From Dermatophilus congolensis (lineage in GTDB: Bacteria; Actinomycetota; Actinomycetes; Actinomycetales; Dermatophilaceae), in contig NZ_LT906453.1 in assembly GCF_900187045.1 (NCBI RefSeq), forward strand, positions 496,001 through 560,000: a stretch of 64,000 nt of DNA, read 5' to 3'. The first letter of the stretch is position 1. Each line of letters starts with the position of its first letter. This document shows, piece after piece, positions 7,935-17,015 of this stretch. Made by a program: the position numbers and the translations under genes. The notes under the pieces were generated by a model. The model saw only the letters and a program-made list of their open reading frames with translations, searched no databases and was not told the origin of the DNA.

Positions 7935-9236
7935 ATGAGTAGTGATCGGCAGCGTGGTTTAGGGAGAGGGTTGGGGGCTTTGATTCCCACTGATGTCCCG
8001 CGAGAATCACTTGCAGCTAAACCACGAAGTGCAAGGCCCAAGACTGAGTCAGTTCCTACAGCGCAAATCAGGCCAGCAGATTTATTCTTTGAAAGTGATG
8101 TTACTCGACGCGCACGAGAATCTGCTTCTTCATCAGCAGCTACATCTGGACAAAAAAATAAGTCGATTGCTCCTGCAGGTGGTCAAGGGCGTCGTGCTGC
8201 TTTAGATAAAGCTTTCGAGAGTGTAGGGCATACAGGAGGCACTATCAGTTCTTCGGGATCTGATGCAGCTCAAAGTAACTCTGATGTTTCACGGGAAACC
8301 AAACTAAGCAAAATTCATCTCGAATCTGAAGACGAAGTAGCCGTAGTTTCCAATGAGTCCCAGGAGCGGGTCACGGTGAACGATGACTTATCTCCTGTTC
8401 CAGGGATCGAGCTTGCTCAGATCGATATAGATGCAATTCACCCGAATTCGAAGCAACCTCGAACAGTTTTTGATGAGCAAGAGCTAGATGAACTTGTTGC
8501 CAGCATCAAAGAAATTGGGATACTCCAGCCAATTGTTGTTAGGCATAGTCCAGAAATTGAGTCTGGATATGAGCTAATTATGGGTGAGAGGCGTTGGCGC
8601 GCTTCCCGTTTAGCGGGGCTGAAATCAGTGCCTGCAATCATCAAAAGCACCCCCGATGACGCAATGCTGCGTGATGCGCTTTTGGAAAACTTGCATCGAG
8701 TTCAGCTCAATCCTTTGGAAGAAGCCGCTGCCTATCAGCAACTCCTTGATGATTTTGGTTGTACCCACGATGAACTCGCAGATCGCGTGGCTCGATCACG
8801 CCCTCAGATCAGTAATACATTGCGGCTTCTGAGGCTTCCGCCTCTTGTTGCTCGGCGTGTAGCAGCGGGTGTTTTAACTGCGGGCCATGCTCGTGCCTTG
8901 TTAGGTCTTTCAGATGCAGCAGCGATAGAGCGTTTAGCTCAGCGAATAGTGGCAGAAGGTCTATCTGTACGAACAGTAGAAGAAATCGTTGCTGTTTCGG
9001 CAAATAATGCTAGTAGCAAACCTCGTCGTCTGCGCAGTTCTCAACATAATCAGGGATATGAAGATTTGGCAGCAAGACTTACTGATCGCCTTGATACTCA
9101 TGTGACCATCAACATGGGGAGAAAAAAAGGGAAACTAACGGTTGAGTTTGCTGGCCGAGAGGACTTAGACCGAATCCTGAAGGCAATTGACTCCACCTGT
9201 TTAGTTGAAGAGTGCGAGTCTCTCCAGGAGGCATGA
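7935..9236 (+). CDS. parB: Chromosome-partitioning protein ParB (Spo0J)
   Basis: ParB binds parS near the origin and spreads as a CTP-dependent DNA clamp. The frame extends upstream to TTG 7836, but AGGAGGAAGAACGT precedes ATG 7935, giving 433 residues that begin MSSDRQRGLGRGLGALIP, the usual ParA-contacting N-terminus. A disordered region of about 130 residues follows. Next come the N-domain with IKEIGILQPIVVR and the CTP-binding MGERRWRASR, then the helix-turn-helix with RVARSRPQISNTLRLLRL. The C-terminal dimerisation domain ends at residue 433. A parS-like site lies within the coding sequence at 8286. Confidence 0.97.
   Translation: MSSDRQRGLGRGLGALIPTDVPRESLAAKPRSARPKTESVPTAQIRPADLFFESDVTRRARESASSSAATSGQKNKSIAPAGGQGRRAALDKAFESVGHTGGTISSSGSDAAQSNSDVSRETKLSKIHLESEDEVAVVSNESQERVTVNDDLSPVPGIELAQIDIDAIHPNSKQPRTVFDEQELDELVASIKEIGILQPIVVRHSPEIESGYELIMGERRWRASRLAGLKSVPAIIKSTPDDAMLRDALLENLHRVQLNPLEEAAAYQQLLDDFGCTHDELADRVARSRPQISNTLRLLRLPPLVARRVAAGVLTAGHARALLGLSDAAAIERLAQRIVAEGLSVRTVEEIVAVSANNASSKPRRLRSSQHNQGYEDLAARLTDRLDTHVTINMGRKKGKLTVEFAGREDLDRILKAIDSTCLVEECESLQEA
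8286..8299. promoter_or_regulatory. parS-like site inside parB (one mismatch)
   Basis: GTTTCACGGGAAAC, the same variant as at 7854, lies in the disordered N-terminal part of parB and encodes VSRET. Confidence 0.65.
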
Positions 9237-9238
9237 AA

Positions 9239-9290
9239 GATGACAAGGGTGGGTGTTGTTTCATATGAAACAACACCCACCCTTGTCATC
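9239..9290. terminator. Bidirectional terminator for parB and trxA: 52-bp perfect palindrome
   Basis: Bases 9239-9264 and 9265-9290 are exact reverse complements with no spacer. It fills the space between the parB stop (9236) and the trxA stop (9289 on the minus strand, whose last bases it includes). The centre, GTTTCATATGAAAC (9258-9271), is a parS-like sequence with TA in place of the central CG. No U-tract is present. Confidence 0.8.
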
Positions 9291-9615
9291 AGGCAATGAA
9301 GTCTGCGATTTCACGGAGCAACTTTGGCTTCGGGTGGGCTCCAACGATTGTTTTCACAATTTCCCCGCCCTGGAAGACATTCATCGTAGGAATACTTACG
9401 ATTCCGTACTTGGCTGCAGTTTTCGGGTTCTCGTCAGTGTTGAGTTTGATAATTTCGATCGAACCAACATTTTCGGCTGCGATTTCTTCGAGAATTGGAG
9501 CTACAGCACGGCAAGGGCCGCACCATGGTGCCCAAAAATCGACAAGAACGGTTTTTTCATTCTTGAGAACGTCAGCCTCGAAATCAGCATCACTGGTCTC
9601 TTTAATAGCTGCCAT
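9289..9615 (-). CDS. trxA: Thioredoxin
   Basis: This is a single-domain thioredoxin of 108 residues with the active site WCGPC at 31-35 and the cis-proline motif SIPTMNVF. It reduces protein disulfides in the cytoplasm and is recharged by TrxB. It lies 83 bases downstream of trxB on the same strand, as the last gene of the leftward block that begins at the NUDIX gene. Its stop falls inside the 52-bp palindrome shared with parB. All key residues are intact. Confidence 0.97.
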   Translation of the reverse strand: MAAIKETSDADFEADVLKNEKTVLVDFWAPWCGPCRAVAPILEEIAAENVGSIEIIKLNTDENPKTAAKYGIVSIPTMNVFQGGEIVKTIVGAHPKPKLLREIADFIA

Positions 9616-9698
9616 GAAATCTCCTGGTTGATTAACTGACTGAGGGTCGGACTAAAGCGTTATCACTTACTTACGACTGATAGGTCTCATGTATGAGA

Positions 9699-10631
9699 TC
9701 AGATAGTTTCCAGATAACGTTCTGCGTCAAGTGCAGCTGCGCATCCACTACCTGCAGCTGTAATTGCCTGTCGATAAGTGTGGTCTACAAGGTCACCACA
9801 GGCGAAAACGCCAGGAATATTAGTGACACTGCTCCGACCTTGCGTTAACACATATCCTCCCTCATCGATCTCAACAGCGTCACGGACGAGTTCGTTACGG
9901 GGGTCGTGGCCAATAGCTACAAAAACAGCGCGAGTTTCTACCTCGCGGGTCGCTCCAGTTACTGTATCTCTGAGAGTAATAGATTCGACTTTATCGACTC
10001 CGTTAATTGATGTAACTGCAGAGTTCCAGAGGAATTCAATTTTCGGGTTATTCATGGCGCGTTGCGCCATGATGGCACTTCCCCTGAGCTGATCGCGTCG
10101 GTGTACTACTTTGACTGACTTAGCAAATTTTGTAAGAAAGGTTGCTTCTTCAAGTGCTGAGTCACCGCCACCGATTACCACGATGTCTTGATCACGGAAG
10201 AAGAAGCCGTCACAGGTGGCGCACCAAGAAACACCTTTTCCTGAGAGCTCTTTCTCACCAGGAACGTGGAGCTCGCGGTATGCAGAGCCCATAGCAAGAA
10301 TCACAGAGCGAGCATGGTATGAGTTACCGCTTCCATCTATAGCGGTTTTTACGTCGCCGGATAGATCAAGAGAGACTACATCATCGATGATGAGTTCTGC
10401 TCCGAAATGTTCTGCTTGTTTCTGCATTTTTTCCATGAGATCAGGCCCCAGTATCCCATCGGGAAAACCTGGAAAATTCTCTACCTCAGTGGTATTCATA
10501 AGAGCGCCGCCGGCTGCAACTGATCCTGTGATGACTACAGGAGAAAGATTGGCACGCGCTGCGTATATGGCTGCGGTGTAGCCTGCAGGTCCGGAACCAA
10601 CAATCAAGACGTTGTGGATGTCCTCGCTCAT
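9699..10631 (-). CDS. trxB: Thioredoxin reductase (NADPH)
   Basis: A 310-residue flavoprotein that passes electrons from NADPH through FAD to thioredoxin. The FAD motif [16 protein letters not shown] starts at residue 12. The redox pair CATC is at 137-140. The NADPH motif [13 protein letters not shown] follows, and the second FAD contact [16 protein letters not shown] lies near the C-terminus. It forms a trxB-trxA pair. The gene upstream is an RsmA-like membrane protein, matching the mycobacterial order sigM-rsmA-trxB2-trxC except that sigM is missing here. Confidence 0.97.
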   Translation of the reverse strand: MSEDIHNVLIVGSGPAGYTAAIYAARANLSPVVITGSVAAGGALMNTTEVENFPGFPDGILGPDLMEKMQKQAEHFGAELIIDDVVSLDLSGDVKTAIDGSGNSYHARSVILAMGSAYRELHVPGEKELSGKGVSWCATCDGFFFRDQDIVVIGGGDSALEEATFLTKFAKSVKVVHRRDQLRGSAIMAQRAMNNPKIEFLWNSAVTSINGVDKVESITLRDTVTGATREVETRAVFVAIGHDPRNELVRDAVEIDEGGYVLTQGRSSVTNIPGVFACGDLVDHTYRQAITAAGSGCAAALDAERYLETI

Positions 10632-10736
10632 GGAAGTCCTCTCGAATAGAAGTATGGCTAATCAGCGTTTGGTCTGTTGAATACTTACACTGCGTTGGAA
10701 AAGTTATGTATCCGCTCAACGATCGTGAGGGGAGAC

Positions 10737-11426
10737 CTATTCCGAACGTCTGTTAGATGCGGCGTTCTTACCGTTGGAAAGAGGGTCTGCTGTTGTTTCC
10801 TCTTCCGAGAGGACAGGACTGCTGAAAACAGGGCATGCTGGATCGATCACGCGTAGGCGTCGTTGTCCTTGGGTATTTGTGGTGACAAAAGCAGCCGTGA
10901 TGCCGTTGTATGGTGCGATTTCTACCTGCTCAACTTCATTAACGTCAATACGAAGATGTCTGAGGCAGTTAAGTATTTGTCTCGAAAGGATTTGAGTATC
11001 TTTTGTTGGGGTTGGCCGAGGAGTTTCGACAGGTGGAGAGTTATGAGGTGCAGATAGCGCAGCCACAGCTTTGGAAGGTTCCGGAATGGGTTCAGAGCGC
11101 TCGGTGAGCGGAATGCCTTCTTGTGCGAGCGTTGTGGTCATGCGGCTTTGAGTATCTAACTGAGTCATACCCGCAGTGACAAGCAGAGTTGTTCCGGTAG
11201 CTGCAAGTATTAGTGAAAAGCTCACCAGGAGAGGGACCGGTAATCTAGATCTGCCGTGCAAACGGTTAGGAATAGGTGGTGGTGGGATTTTTCGATTTTC
11301 TGCGGGTAGCTGTTCCTGTGAAACAGCTTTTTTTAGACGTTCGGTGAGGCCTGTGGGCGTTTGAGGCGTGTGCGCTGACGCCAGAAGTCGGCGGATTTCC
11401 TCGTCTTCGGGGTGGTTATGCCTCAT
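10737..11426 (-). CDS. RsmA-like single-pass membrane protein (anti-sigma-M position), orphan
   Basis: The chosen start is ATG 11426, preceded by GGAGGAGG; this gives 229 residues. A cytoplasmic N-terminal region (DEEIRRLLASAHTP...) is followed by one membrane segment (LPVPLLVSFSLILAATGTTL, about 65-85) and an extracytoplasmic part rich in Pro/Thr. The end has LNCLRHLRIDVNEVEQVEIA and LRVIDPACP. That architecture and the place before trxB match RsmA-type anti-sigma factors. I see no zinc-binding HxxxCxxC motif. No sigma factor gene is adjacent, so a true anti-sigma role is only inferred. Confidence 0.65.
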   Translation of the reverse strand: MRHNHPEDEEIRRLLASAHTPQTPTGLTERLKKAVSQEQLPAENRKIPPPPIPNRLHGRSRLPVPLLVSFSLILAATGTTLLVTAGMTQLDTQSRMTTTLAQEGIPLTERSEPIPEPSKAVAALSAPHNSPPVETPRPTPTKDTQILSRQILNCLRHLRIDVNEVEQVEIAPYNGITAAFVTTNTQGQRRLRVIDPACPVFSSPVLSEEETTADPLSNGKNAASNRRSE

Positions 11427-11528
11427 TCCGTCCTCCTCCCGGTGGTGGCAAGTCTGGGGATTCTCCCCGATCGGTTTCAAATGAAGGACGTACAGGCTTT
11501 GTTCCGGGTTCCCCGAGAAGCGTGCGTG

Positions 11529-13169
11529 CTAGTAGACCGTGATTTCTGAGATGCTGCCGCGGTATCGGCCGTCTTCTCCTTGGGGCAACTTGGTGAGGAG
11601 CACAATCAGGTATTGGGCAGGTCCAGTGGTGCTAGCACGAATATCGCTTTCACCTTTTGGTGTATTTTCTACTTTCCCGATTTCCGTGGCTCCTTCGAGA
11701 GAGCTTGAGTTATTCGCTAATACGGTGATTGATTGACCTTGGCGGCCGTTAATTTTTATGCCTTTAATTGATGACTGATCTTGTAATTTAAGTACAAGTC
11801 CCACTCCGCGTTTGTTTCCACCAATAATGTCAGGGGAGTCATATCCTTCGGTATGCCACTCAGATGACGTATTTTGATCAGTTGCTCGATGTGTTTGATT
11901 TTCGTTCTCTGCCCCGTCGCCTTGGGGGTCAAAAGATCTTACATGTGAGATAGCGATAGGAGTTGGGTTATCGGTATGAGGAGCTGAAGGATTAGGAGTT
12001 GCAGATTTCGCTGGTGCAGGTGTCGTTGGTGTTGCACTAGTAGTGGATTCCGGAATCGTGTTAATGAGTACAGGTATAGCTGCGGCTGTGGCAAGGAGTA
12101 TTCCTGCTAAAACTACTGCGACGATAGGGCGCGCATATTTTCCGTCCTTGTATGAAGGTGCAGCAAAACCTGGAGCGATGGCATTTTCGTTGTCGGTTCC
12201 AGCGCTGACCGCAAGTGCTTCGCGGATGTTTAGATACGAAGGGTCGGATCGTCGTTCTTCAAGGTCACGTCGTTCTGCAGCGATACGTTCGTTTTTTCGG
12301 TCTTTTAGGCGGGTAGTGATTGAGGCAGTGTTCTTGTTAGCTGGTGTTTCGTCTTGTGTGGTTTCGGTTGTTTTTTCCGTGTTTTTGGAATGAGAAGCTT
12401 TAGTGACGCGAACACTGGACCAAGGACGTAATTGCGCGGCGACTTCAGCAGGAGTTGCAGGGCCAGAATTGTGGTTGAGAGTGCTTCGGCAGACCGCATC
12501 GATTTCAGGGGGAACTGCGCTCACTAGTTCAGAGGGCACTGCGATTGCTGTTCCGACGCGGGGGGCTGTGTCAAGTCCTCGTATAGGAGTGGGAAGAGGC
12601 CACCGTGCAGTGATGGCTGCATACATGAGGGCAACGATGGCGCAAGCATCAGTGCGTTGTGCATCCTCGGTGTTGATGTTTTCGTTTCCGCCAGCGATAG
12701 CGTCAGCGACTGCAAGTCCCACAATTTTTACGAGTCCGCTGTCTGTGATGCGAATAGCGTGAGGGGTGAGGTGGAGATGGTGAACATTGCGGCGTGCGGC
12801 TGTGGTGAGTGCGGTAGCGATTTCACCGGCAATGCGACGTCCCTCTTCTGGTGGGAGAGGACCAGTTTCTAGAAGCTGGGCTAGGGTACGCGTGTCTGCG
12901 AGAGATTCTTCGACGACCCAGCTCATGCGGATATCGGAACCAACATCAAGTACGCGCACAAGTCGGTGATCGGCAATTGCGGCTGAATTGCGTGCTGCTT
13001 TGACGATTTCTTGGGCATGAGGATGCGAAGTTGGAAGGACAGTGACTTCGACTTCTCGTCCTAGGGTGTCATCGGTGGCGGCCCATACATCTATATCGTC
13101 GATTCGCGCTCGACGGTTGTTGAGCCGATACCGTCCTGCAACGACTTGTCCTGCTCCTACGCCCTGCAC
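11529..13169 (-). CDS. MurJ-partner pseudokinase with extracytoplasmic discoidin-like domain
   Basis: This 546-residue protein has a kinase-like N-terminal domain (about 1-260), one membrane segment (PIVAVVLAGILLATAAAIPV, about 350-370), a Pro/Thr linker and a C-terminal jelly-roll domain. The catalytic loop HRD-x4-N is replaced (HLHLTPHAIRI) and the DFG motif reads VGL, so catalysis is unlikely. In Mycobacterium tuberculosis the equivalent domains are fused to MurJ in Rv3910, where the phosphorylated pseudokinase recruits FhaA. Here they are a separate gene 127 bases after murJ. The start is GTG 13169. Confidence 0.85.
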   Translation of the reverse strand: MQGVGAGQVVAGRYRLNNRRARIDDIDVWAATDDTLGREVEVTVLPTSHPHAQEIVKAARNSAAIADHRLVRVLDVGSDIRMSWVVEESLADTRTLAQLLETGPLPPEEGRRIAGEIATALTTAARRNVHHLHLTPHAIRITDSGLVKIVGLAVADAIAGGNENINTEDAQRTDACAIVALMYAAITARWPLPTPIRGLDTAPRVGTAIAVPSELVSAVPPEIDAVCRSTLNHNSGPATPAEVAAQLRPWSSVRVTKASHSKNTEKTTETTQDETPANKNTASITTRLKDRKNERIAAERRDLEERRSDPSYLNIREALAVSAGTDNENAIAPGFAAPSYKDGKYARPIVAVVLAGILLATAAAIPVLINTIPESTTSATPTTPAPAKSATPNPSAPHTDNPTPIAISHVRSFDPQGDGAENENQTHRATDQNTSSEWHTEGYDSPDIIGGNKRGVGLVLKLQDQSSIKGIKINGRQGQSITVLANNSSSLEGATEIGKVENTPKGESDIRASTTGPAQYLIVLLTKLPQGEDGRYRGSISEITVY

Positions 13170-13296
13170 GGCACCTGCCTTGTCCTAGGTCGATTTCTTC
13201 ACGGTGCCGCGTCCTGCGGCGGTGTCTTTTTCGACCGCGTTGTGGCGGTGGGCCGGAATGGGCGGTCGCGTCCCCTTGCTGGGCTTGTGGGACAGT

Positions 13297-14922
13297 CTAG
13301 GCCGGGCCGTGTGTTGGCTTGCGTTTTGGTAGGCGAGTCGTGATCAGCTGAGTGATTTGTTTTACTTCGTCGATGCGCATCCGGTGTGCCCCGATGAGGT
13401 ATATCGGGATAAAGATCGCGGCGCCCAGGGTGACTTTCAAGGTGGATTCGAGGGCGCGGATGGGGATGATGTTTTCGATGGCTAAGAAGGCAGCGTAACT
13501 AGCGAGAGTTGCGGGTATACACGCAACTATGACGCGTACCCATGTGCGGGTAATGCGGTACATGCGGAGACGACCCATGCGCTGTTGGACCCACATGGTC
13601 GCGATGATTGCGCTAATGATGTTGGCAATTGCTTGGGCGCCAGCTGCTGCTACTCCACGCCATTCATCGGTGAGGACTAGAGCGGCGATAGTGAGTACCG
13701 TTCCGATGCTGGTGTTGAGAACTTGCATGCGAAAAGGAGTTCGGGCATCGCTGTGTGCGAGGAAAGCTCGTTGGCAAAGGTAGTAGACGCCGTAAGCGGG
13801 CAGGCCAAGCATCATGGCCATGGTGAGGTAGCCGATTGCGTCGGTGGCTTCTCGTGAGTTGCCGAGGAAAATCAGTCCGGTGAGTGCAGTTCCGATGGCA
13901 AGGGTGCCGAACGCGATGGGAATCGTTGTTACGCCGATGAGGTTGGCGCCTCGCCGGAGGTCACTTCGGATTGTGTCTCTGTCGTCGATGGCTACGGCTT
14001 TGGCCATAGAGGTGAAAAGCGCGGTGGCCAAGGAGACAGTGATGAGTCCGTGGGGAGTCATGAAGAGGAGAAACGCCTGGTCGTAGGCAATTTTTCCTGG
14101 ATAGTACTGGGCGACTGAAGTGAGGACTCGTGTTTGGATGATGAGGCCGAGTTGGGCGACGGCTAAGGAGGCGAATGTCCATCCGGCGACGCGTCCGACT
14201 GCTCCGAGGCCGACTCCTCTGAAACCGAAGCGGGGGCGGTAGCGGAATCCACTTCGGTGGAGAGGCCATATGAGGACGATTGCTTGGAGCGCGACACCGA
14301 GTGTGAGAGAGCCGCCCAGAAGGGCGATCATGGCGGGGGTGAAGGTGGTGGGGTCACCGTTTCCGCGCCCGTAGGCGTTGATGAACCATCCCAGGGCAAC
14401 GATCCAGACAATGTTGCAAAGTACTGGTGACCACATGAACCACCCGAATTTTTCCCGGGCGTTAAGAACTTGGCCGAGGATGGCGTAGAGGCCGTAAAAA
14501 AAGATGGCTGGCATACAGATGTAGCTGAATGCCACGGAGAGTCCGTAGGTGGGTTCGTCCCAGTTAGCGCTGGAGAGGAGGTTAACGAGGAAGGGGATGA
14601 GAGGTATGCAGATGGCGGTTACGCCGAGAAGTACGAGGATAGACAGAGTGATGAGTTTGTCGAGGTATTCCTGTCCACCGTCGGGGTTTTTTTGTGCTGC
14701 TGCGATTTGTGGGACGAGGACAGCATTGATAACGCCGCCAGCTAAGAGTGTGTAGATGGTGTTGGGCAGCATGTTGGCGACGGCCCAGGAGTCTCCGGCG
14801 AGGGTGAGCCCAAAGACTGCGAGGATCATGGATTGGCGAGCAAGTCCGAGTACGCGGGAGACGAGGCTTCCTGATGCCATAAGGGCGCTGGCGCGTGCGA
14901 GGCTGCCGTTGGAGCTGCTCAT
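13297..14922 (-). CDS. murJ: Lipid II flippase MurJ (MviN)
   Basis: MurJ moves lipid-linked peptidoglycan precursors across the membrane. The 541-residue frame is almost wholly hydrophobic, consistent with 14 or so helices, and opens with the family-typical ALMASGSLVSRVLGLARQ, followed by ANMLPNTIYTLLAGGVINAV. Its ATG overlaps the stop of the DUF6049 gene by an ATGA (14919-14922), implying coupled translation. The soluble pseudokinase and jelly-roll domains found fused to mycobacterial MurJ are absent here and encoded by the next gene. Confidence 0.96.
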   Translation of the reverse strand: MSSSNGSLARASALMASGSLVSRVLGLARQSMILAVFGLTLAGDSWAVANMLPNTIYTLLAGGVINAVLVPQIAAAQKNPDGGQEYLDKLITLSILVLLGVTAICIPLIPFLVNLLSSANWDEPTYGLSVAFSYICMPAIFFYGLYAILGQVLNAREKFGWFMWSPVLCNIVWIVALGWFINAYGRGNGDPTTFTPAMIALLGGSLTLGVALQAIVLIWPLHRSGFRYRPRFGFRGVGLGAVGRVAGWTFASLAVAQLGLIIQTRVLTSVAQYYPGKIAYDQAFLLFMTPHGLITVSLATALFTSMAKAVAIDDRDTIRSDLRRGANLIGVTTIPIAFGTLAIGTALTGLIFLGNSREATDAIGYLTMAMMLGLPAYGVYYLCQRAFLAHSDARTPFRMQVLNTSIGTVLTIAALVLTDEWRGVAAAGAQAIANIISAIIATMWVQQRMGRLRMYRITRTWVRVIVACIPATLASYAAFLAIENIIPIRALESTLKVTLGAAIFIPIYLIGAHRMRIDEVKQITQLITTRLPKRKPTHGPA

Positions 14923-17015
14923 TCCAGGTCGACCCCTTTAATGTCGGCGTCGGTGACGCGTGTGCGGCCTCGGCGGATGGTTCGTGCGAGGCCGAAGGTA
15001 AATATGAGCGCAACGAGTATGGCGCCGATAGTGATAGTGATGCCGCCGCTGGGTTGTACTCGTACTTTGACGGTGGCGTCGGTGCCGAGCCTAGTTCCGG
15101 CTGCGGTTTGTAGGTGGGTGGAGATGGGGACGAGTCCTGCTGCTATTGCTTCGACGGGTACTTTGACGGTGGTGCGGCTTTTGGGAGAGATAGACAGGGG
15201 AGTTGGTTGGGTTATGTGGAGTCTGGGTGTTCGTTGGTCAGGTTCGAGGATGAGTCGTACGTCGTGAACAGCTACATCGAGATTGTTGACTATGGTGACT
15301 TGGAGTACGCCGGAGTCTGCAAGGAAGTTGACGGTACTTGGTAGGACGTTGACGCCGGTGGTGAGGGTGTGGATGCGGTCGGTGGTTGTGGTGAGCGCGG
15401 TGTCGTGTTGAGTGGGTTGTCCTCGCCAGCGGGCTGAGGCGAGGGCGTGTGTGGTGGTTGTGGTGGGGATGAGGGTGGATTTGTTGGTGGGGGTGAGGAC
15501 GGTTTCGAGGCCGTTGAGGTGGCAGTTGGCGTCGAGAATGTCTTCGATGGTGTTTGGAGTGATGGGGCTGTTGTTGTTGGGGGTGTGGTTGGGGGGTTCT
15601 GTGGTTGGTGTTTCGGGCTCGTGGGTGCGCTGGAGGAAGTCGTTGGTGTTGGTGAGGGTGATCCAGGGTGTGTTGGATATGTCGGTTAGGAGGGTGTGGA
15701 GGGTGTTGGGGTTTGGGTTGAACCCTCGGGGGGCTGTGACGAGGACGTCGCGGGGTTTGCTTGGGTTTTGGGAGAGGAGGCTGAGGGTTTCGGCGAGGAA
15801 TTGTTGGGTGATTTCGCCGGTGTGCGTGGGGTTGGTGGCGCGGTTGAGAAGGTTGTTGAGGCCGCTGTCTGATACGAGGAGGGGGTTTCCCTTGGGGGTG
15901 CGGCGGGAGGCTGGGCCTGTGCGGTCGGGGTCGGGGTCTATGTGTGTGTTGTCGGTGATGTAGGTGGTGGGGTTTTGTTTGTTGCGGGGGTGCAGCGCGT
16001 TGTTGATGGTGGTGCGTTGTTGGGTGGTGAGGGCGTTGTCGATAGGCCAGGCAAGTAGGGGTGCGGTGTCTGCTGCGCGTGCTTGTTCGGGGGGTGCGCC
16101 GGTTTCGGTGAGGAGTTTGCCGAGTTGTGGGTTGGTTTTTCCGATCGCTTTGAGGAGGTTGGGGTTGGCGTCGGTTGTGGTGAGCGGGTCGATGTCTGGG
16201 TCGGTTGGGGGTAGTTGCCAGATGGTGGAGGTTGGGGTGGTGATGTTTTTGGTGATGTTTTTGGTGAGTTGTGTTGGTACGTCGGGGGTTTCTGTGTTTT
16301 TTGTGGCTGGTGGGGTGGTGTTTGGGGCCAGGAGGGTGGGGTCGAGTGCGTAGGTGGTGGTGTGGTCTTTGGTGCCGCTGAGGATGTTGTCGATACGGCT
16401 TCCTGGGCCTGCGAATTCTGTCCAGGCTTTGTCGAGTTCTTCGCCTGTTGCGGTGACGAGGTGGGGGTCTGGGTCGGCGGTGAGTGGTATGAGGAAGCCG
16501 AGCTGGAGAGGTTGGTATTCCTTGCGGGTGTGGGTGGGAAGGAATGAGCGGGTGGTGGTGGTTGTGGTGGGGGTGGTGGCTTCGAGTATGAGGGGGCGTA
16601 TGTCGTAGGCGTTGGTGGTGGTGATGTTGTTGCCGTCGATGGTGAGGGTGGTGGTTTGGGTTTTGCCAGGTGGGAGGGTGATGGGGGTTTTGCTTGTGGC
16701 TACGTGGGTGGTGTCGAGGGGTTTGTTGCTTGTTGTGTAGGTATTGATTTCGCTGCGTGTGGTGAGTTTGTGGTTGCCGAGGAGTGCGCGTATTTGGATG
16801 TTGGGTAGTGGTTTGTTTCCGCGGTTTGTCAGTGTTGCGCGGATAGTGACGGGTTCTCCGGGGGTGGCGATGGTAGGGGTGACTCGTGTGAGGGCGAGTT
16901 CGAGGGGGTTTTGGGTGGTGTTGCGTTCGTTGGATGTGGCCGCTGGCGTAGAAATGCCGGTGAGGATGGCGGCCAGGATGAGTGCGGTGAGTGCGCGGTG
17001 TGTGTGTTTGCTCAT
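14919..17015 (-). CDS. DUF6049-type secreted, membrane-anchored protein of unknown function
   Basis: I chose ATG 17015, which overlaps the NUDIX stop as ATGA, giving 698 residues. A signal peptide (HRALTALILAAILTGIS) leads into a Thr/Pro/Asn-rich extracytoplasmic body. A C-terminal membrane anchor (GGITITIGAILVALIFTFGL) with an RTIRRGRTR stop-transfer follows. The gene sits between a NUDIX hydrolase and murJ, exactly like Rv3909 in mycobacteria, which is widely conserved but uncharacterised. Long Thr runs partly reflect the very G/T-rich plus strand (for example, 32 G against 9 C at 15421-15480). Confidence 0.85.
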   Translation of the reverse strand: MSKHTHRALTALILAAILTGISTPAATSNERNTTQNPLELALTRVTPTIATPGEPVTIRATLTNRGNKPLPNIQIRALLGNHKLTTRSEINTYTTSNKPLDTTHVATSKTPITLPPGKTQTTTLTIDGNNITTTNAYDIRPLILEATTPTTTTTTRSFLPTHTRKEYQPLQLGFLIPLTADPDPHLVTATGEELDKAWTEFAGPGSRIDNILSGTKDHTTTYALDPTLLAPNTTPPATKNTETPDVPTQLTKNITKNITTPTSTIWQLPPTDPDIDPLTTTDANPNLLKAIGKTNPQLGKLLTETGAPPEQARAADTAPLLAWPIDNALTTQQRTTINNALHPRNKQNPTTYITDNTHIDPDPDRTGPASRRTPKGNPLLVSDSGLNNLLNRATNPTHTGEITQQFLAETLSLLSQNPSKPRDVLVTAPRGFNPNPNTLHTLLTDISNTPWITLTNTNDFLQRTHEPETPTTEPPNHTPNNNSPITPNTIEDILDANCHLNGLETVLTPTNKSTLIPTTTTTHALASARWRGQPTQHDTALTTTTDRIHTLTTGVNVLPSTVNFLADSGVLQVTIVNNLDVAVHDVRLILEPDQRTPRLHITQPTPLSISPKSRTTVKVPVEAIAAGLVPISTHLQTAAGTRLGTDATVKVRVQPSGGITITIGAILVALIFTFGLARTIRRGRTRVTDADIKGVDLE

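Noticed and set aside
12403-12762. Plus-strand frame opposite the pseudokinase gene
   Set aside because: Antisense shadow of a real gene; no motif or ribosome-binding site.
15412-16353. Plus-strand Val/Gly/Trp-rich frames opposite the DUF6049 gene
   Set aside because: They arise from the G/T-rich complement of Thr/Pro codons; the minus-strand protein has a signal peptide and an anchor.
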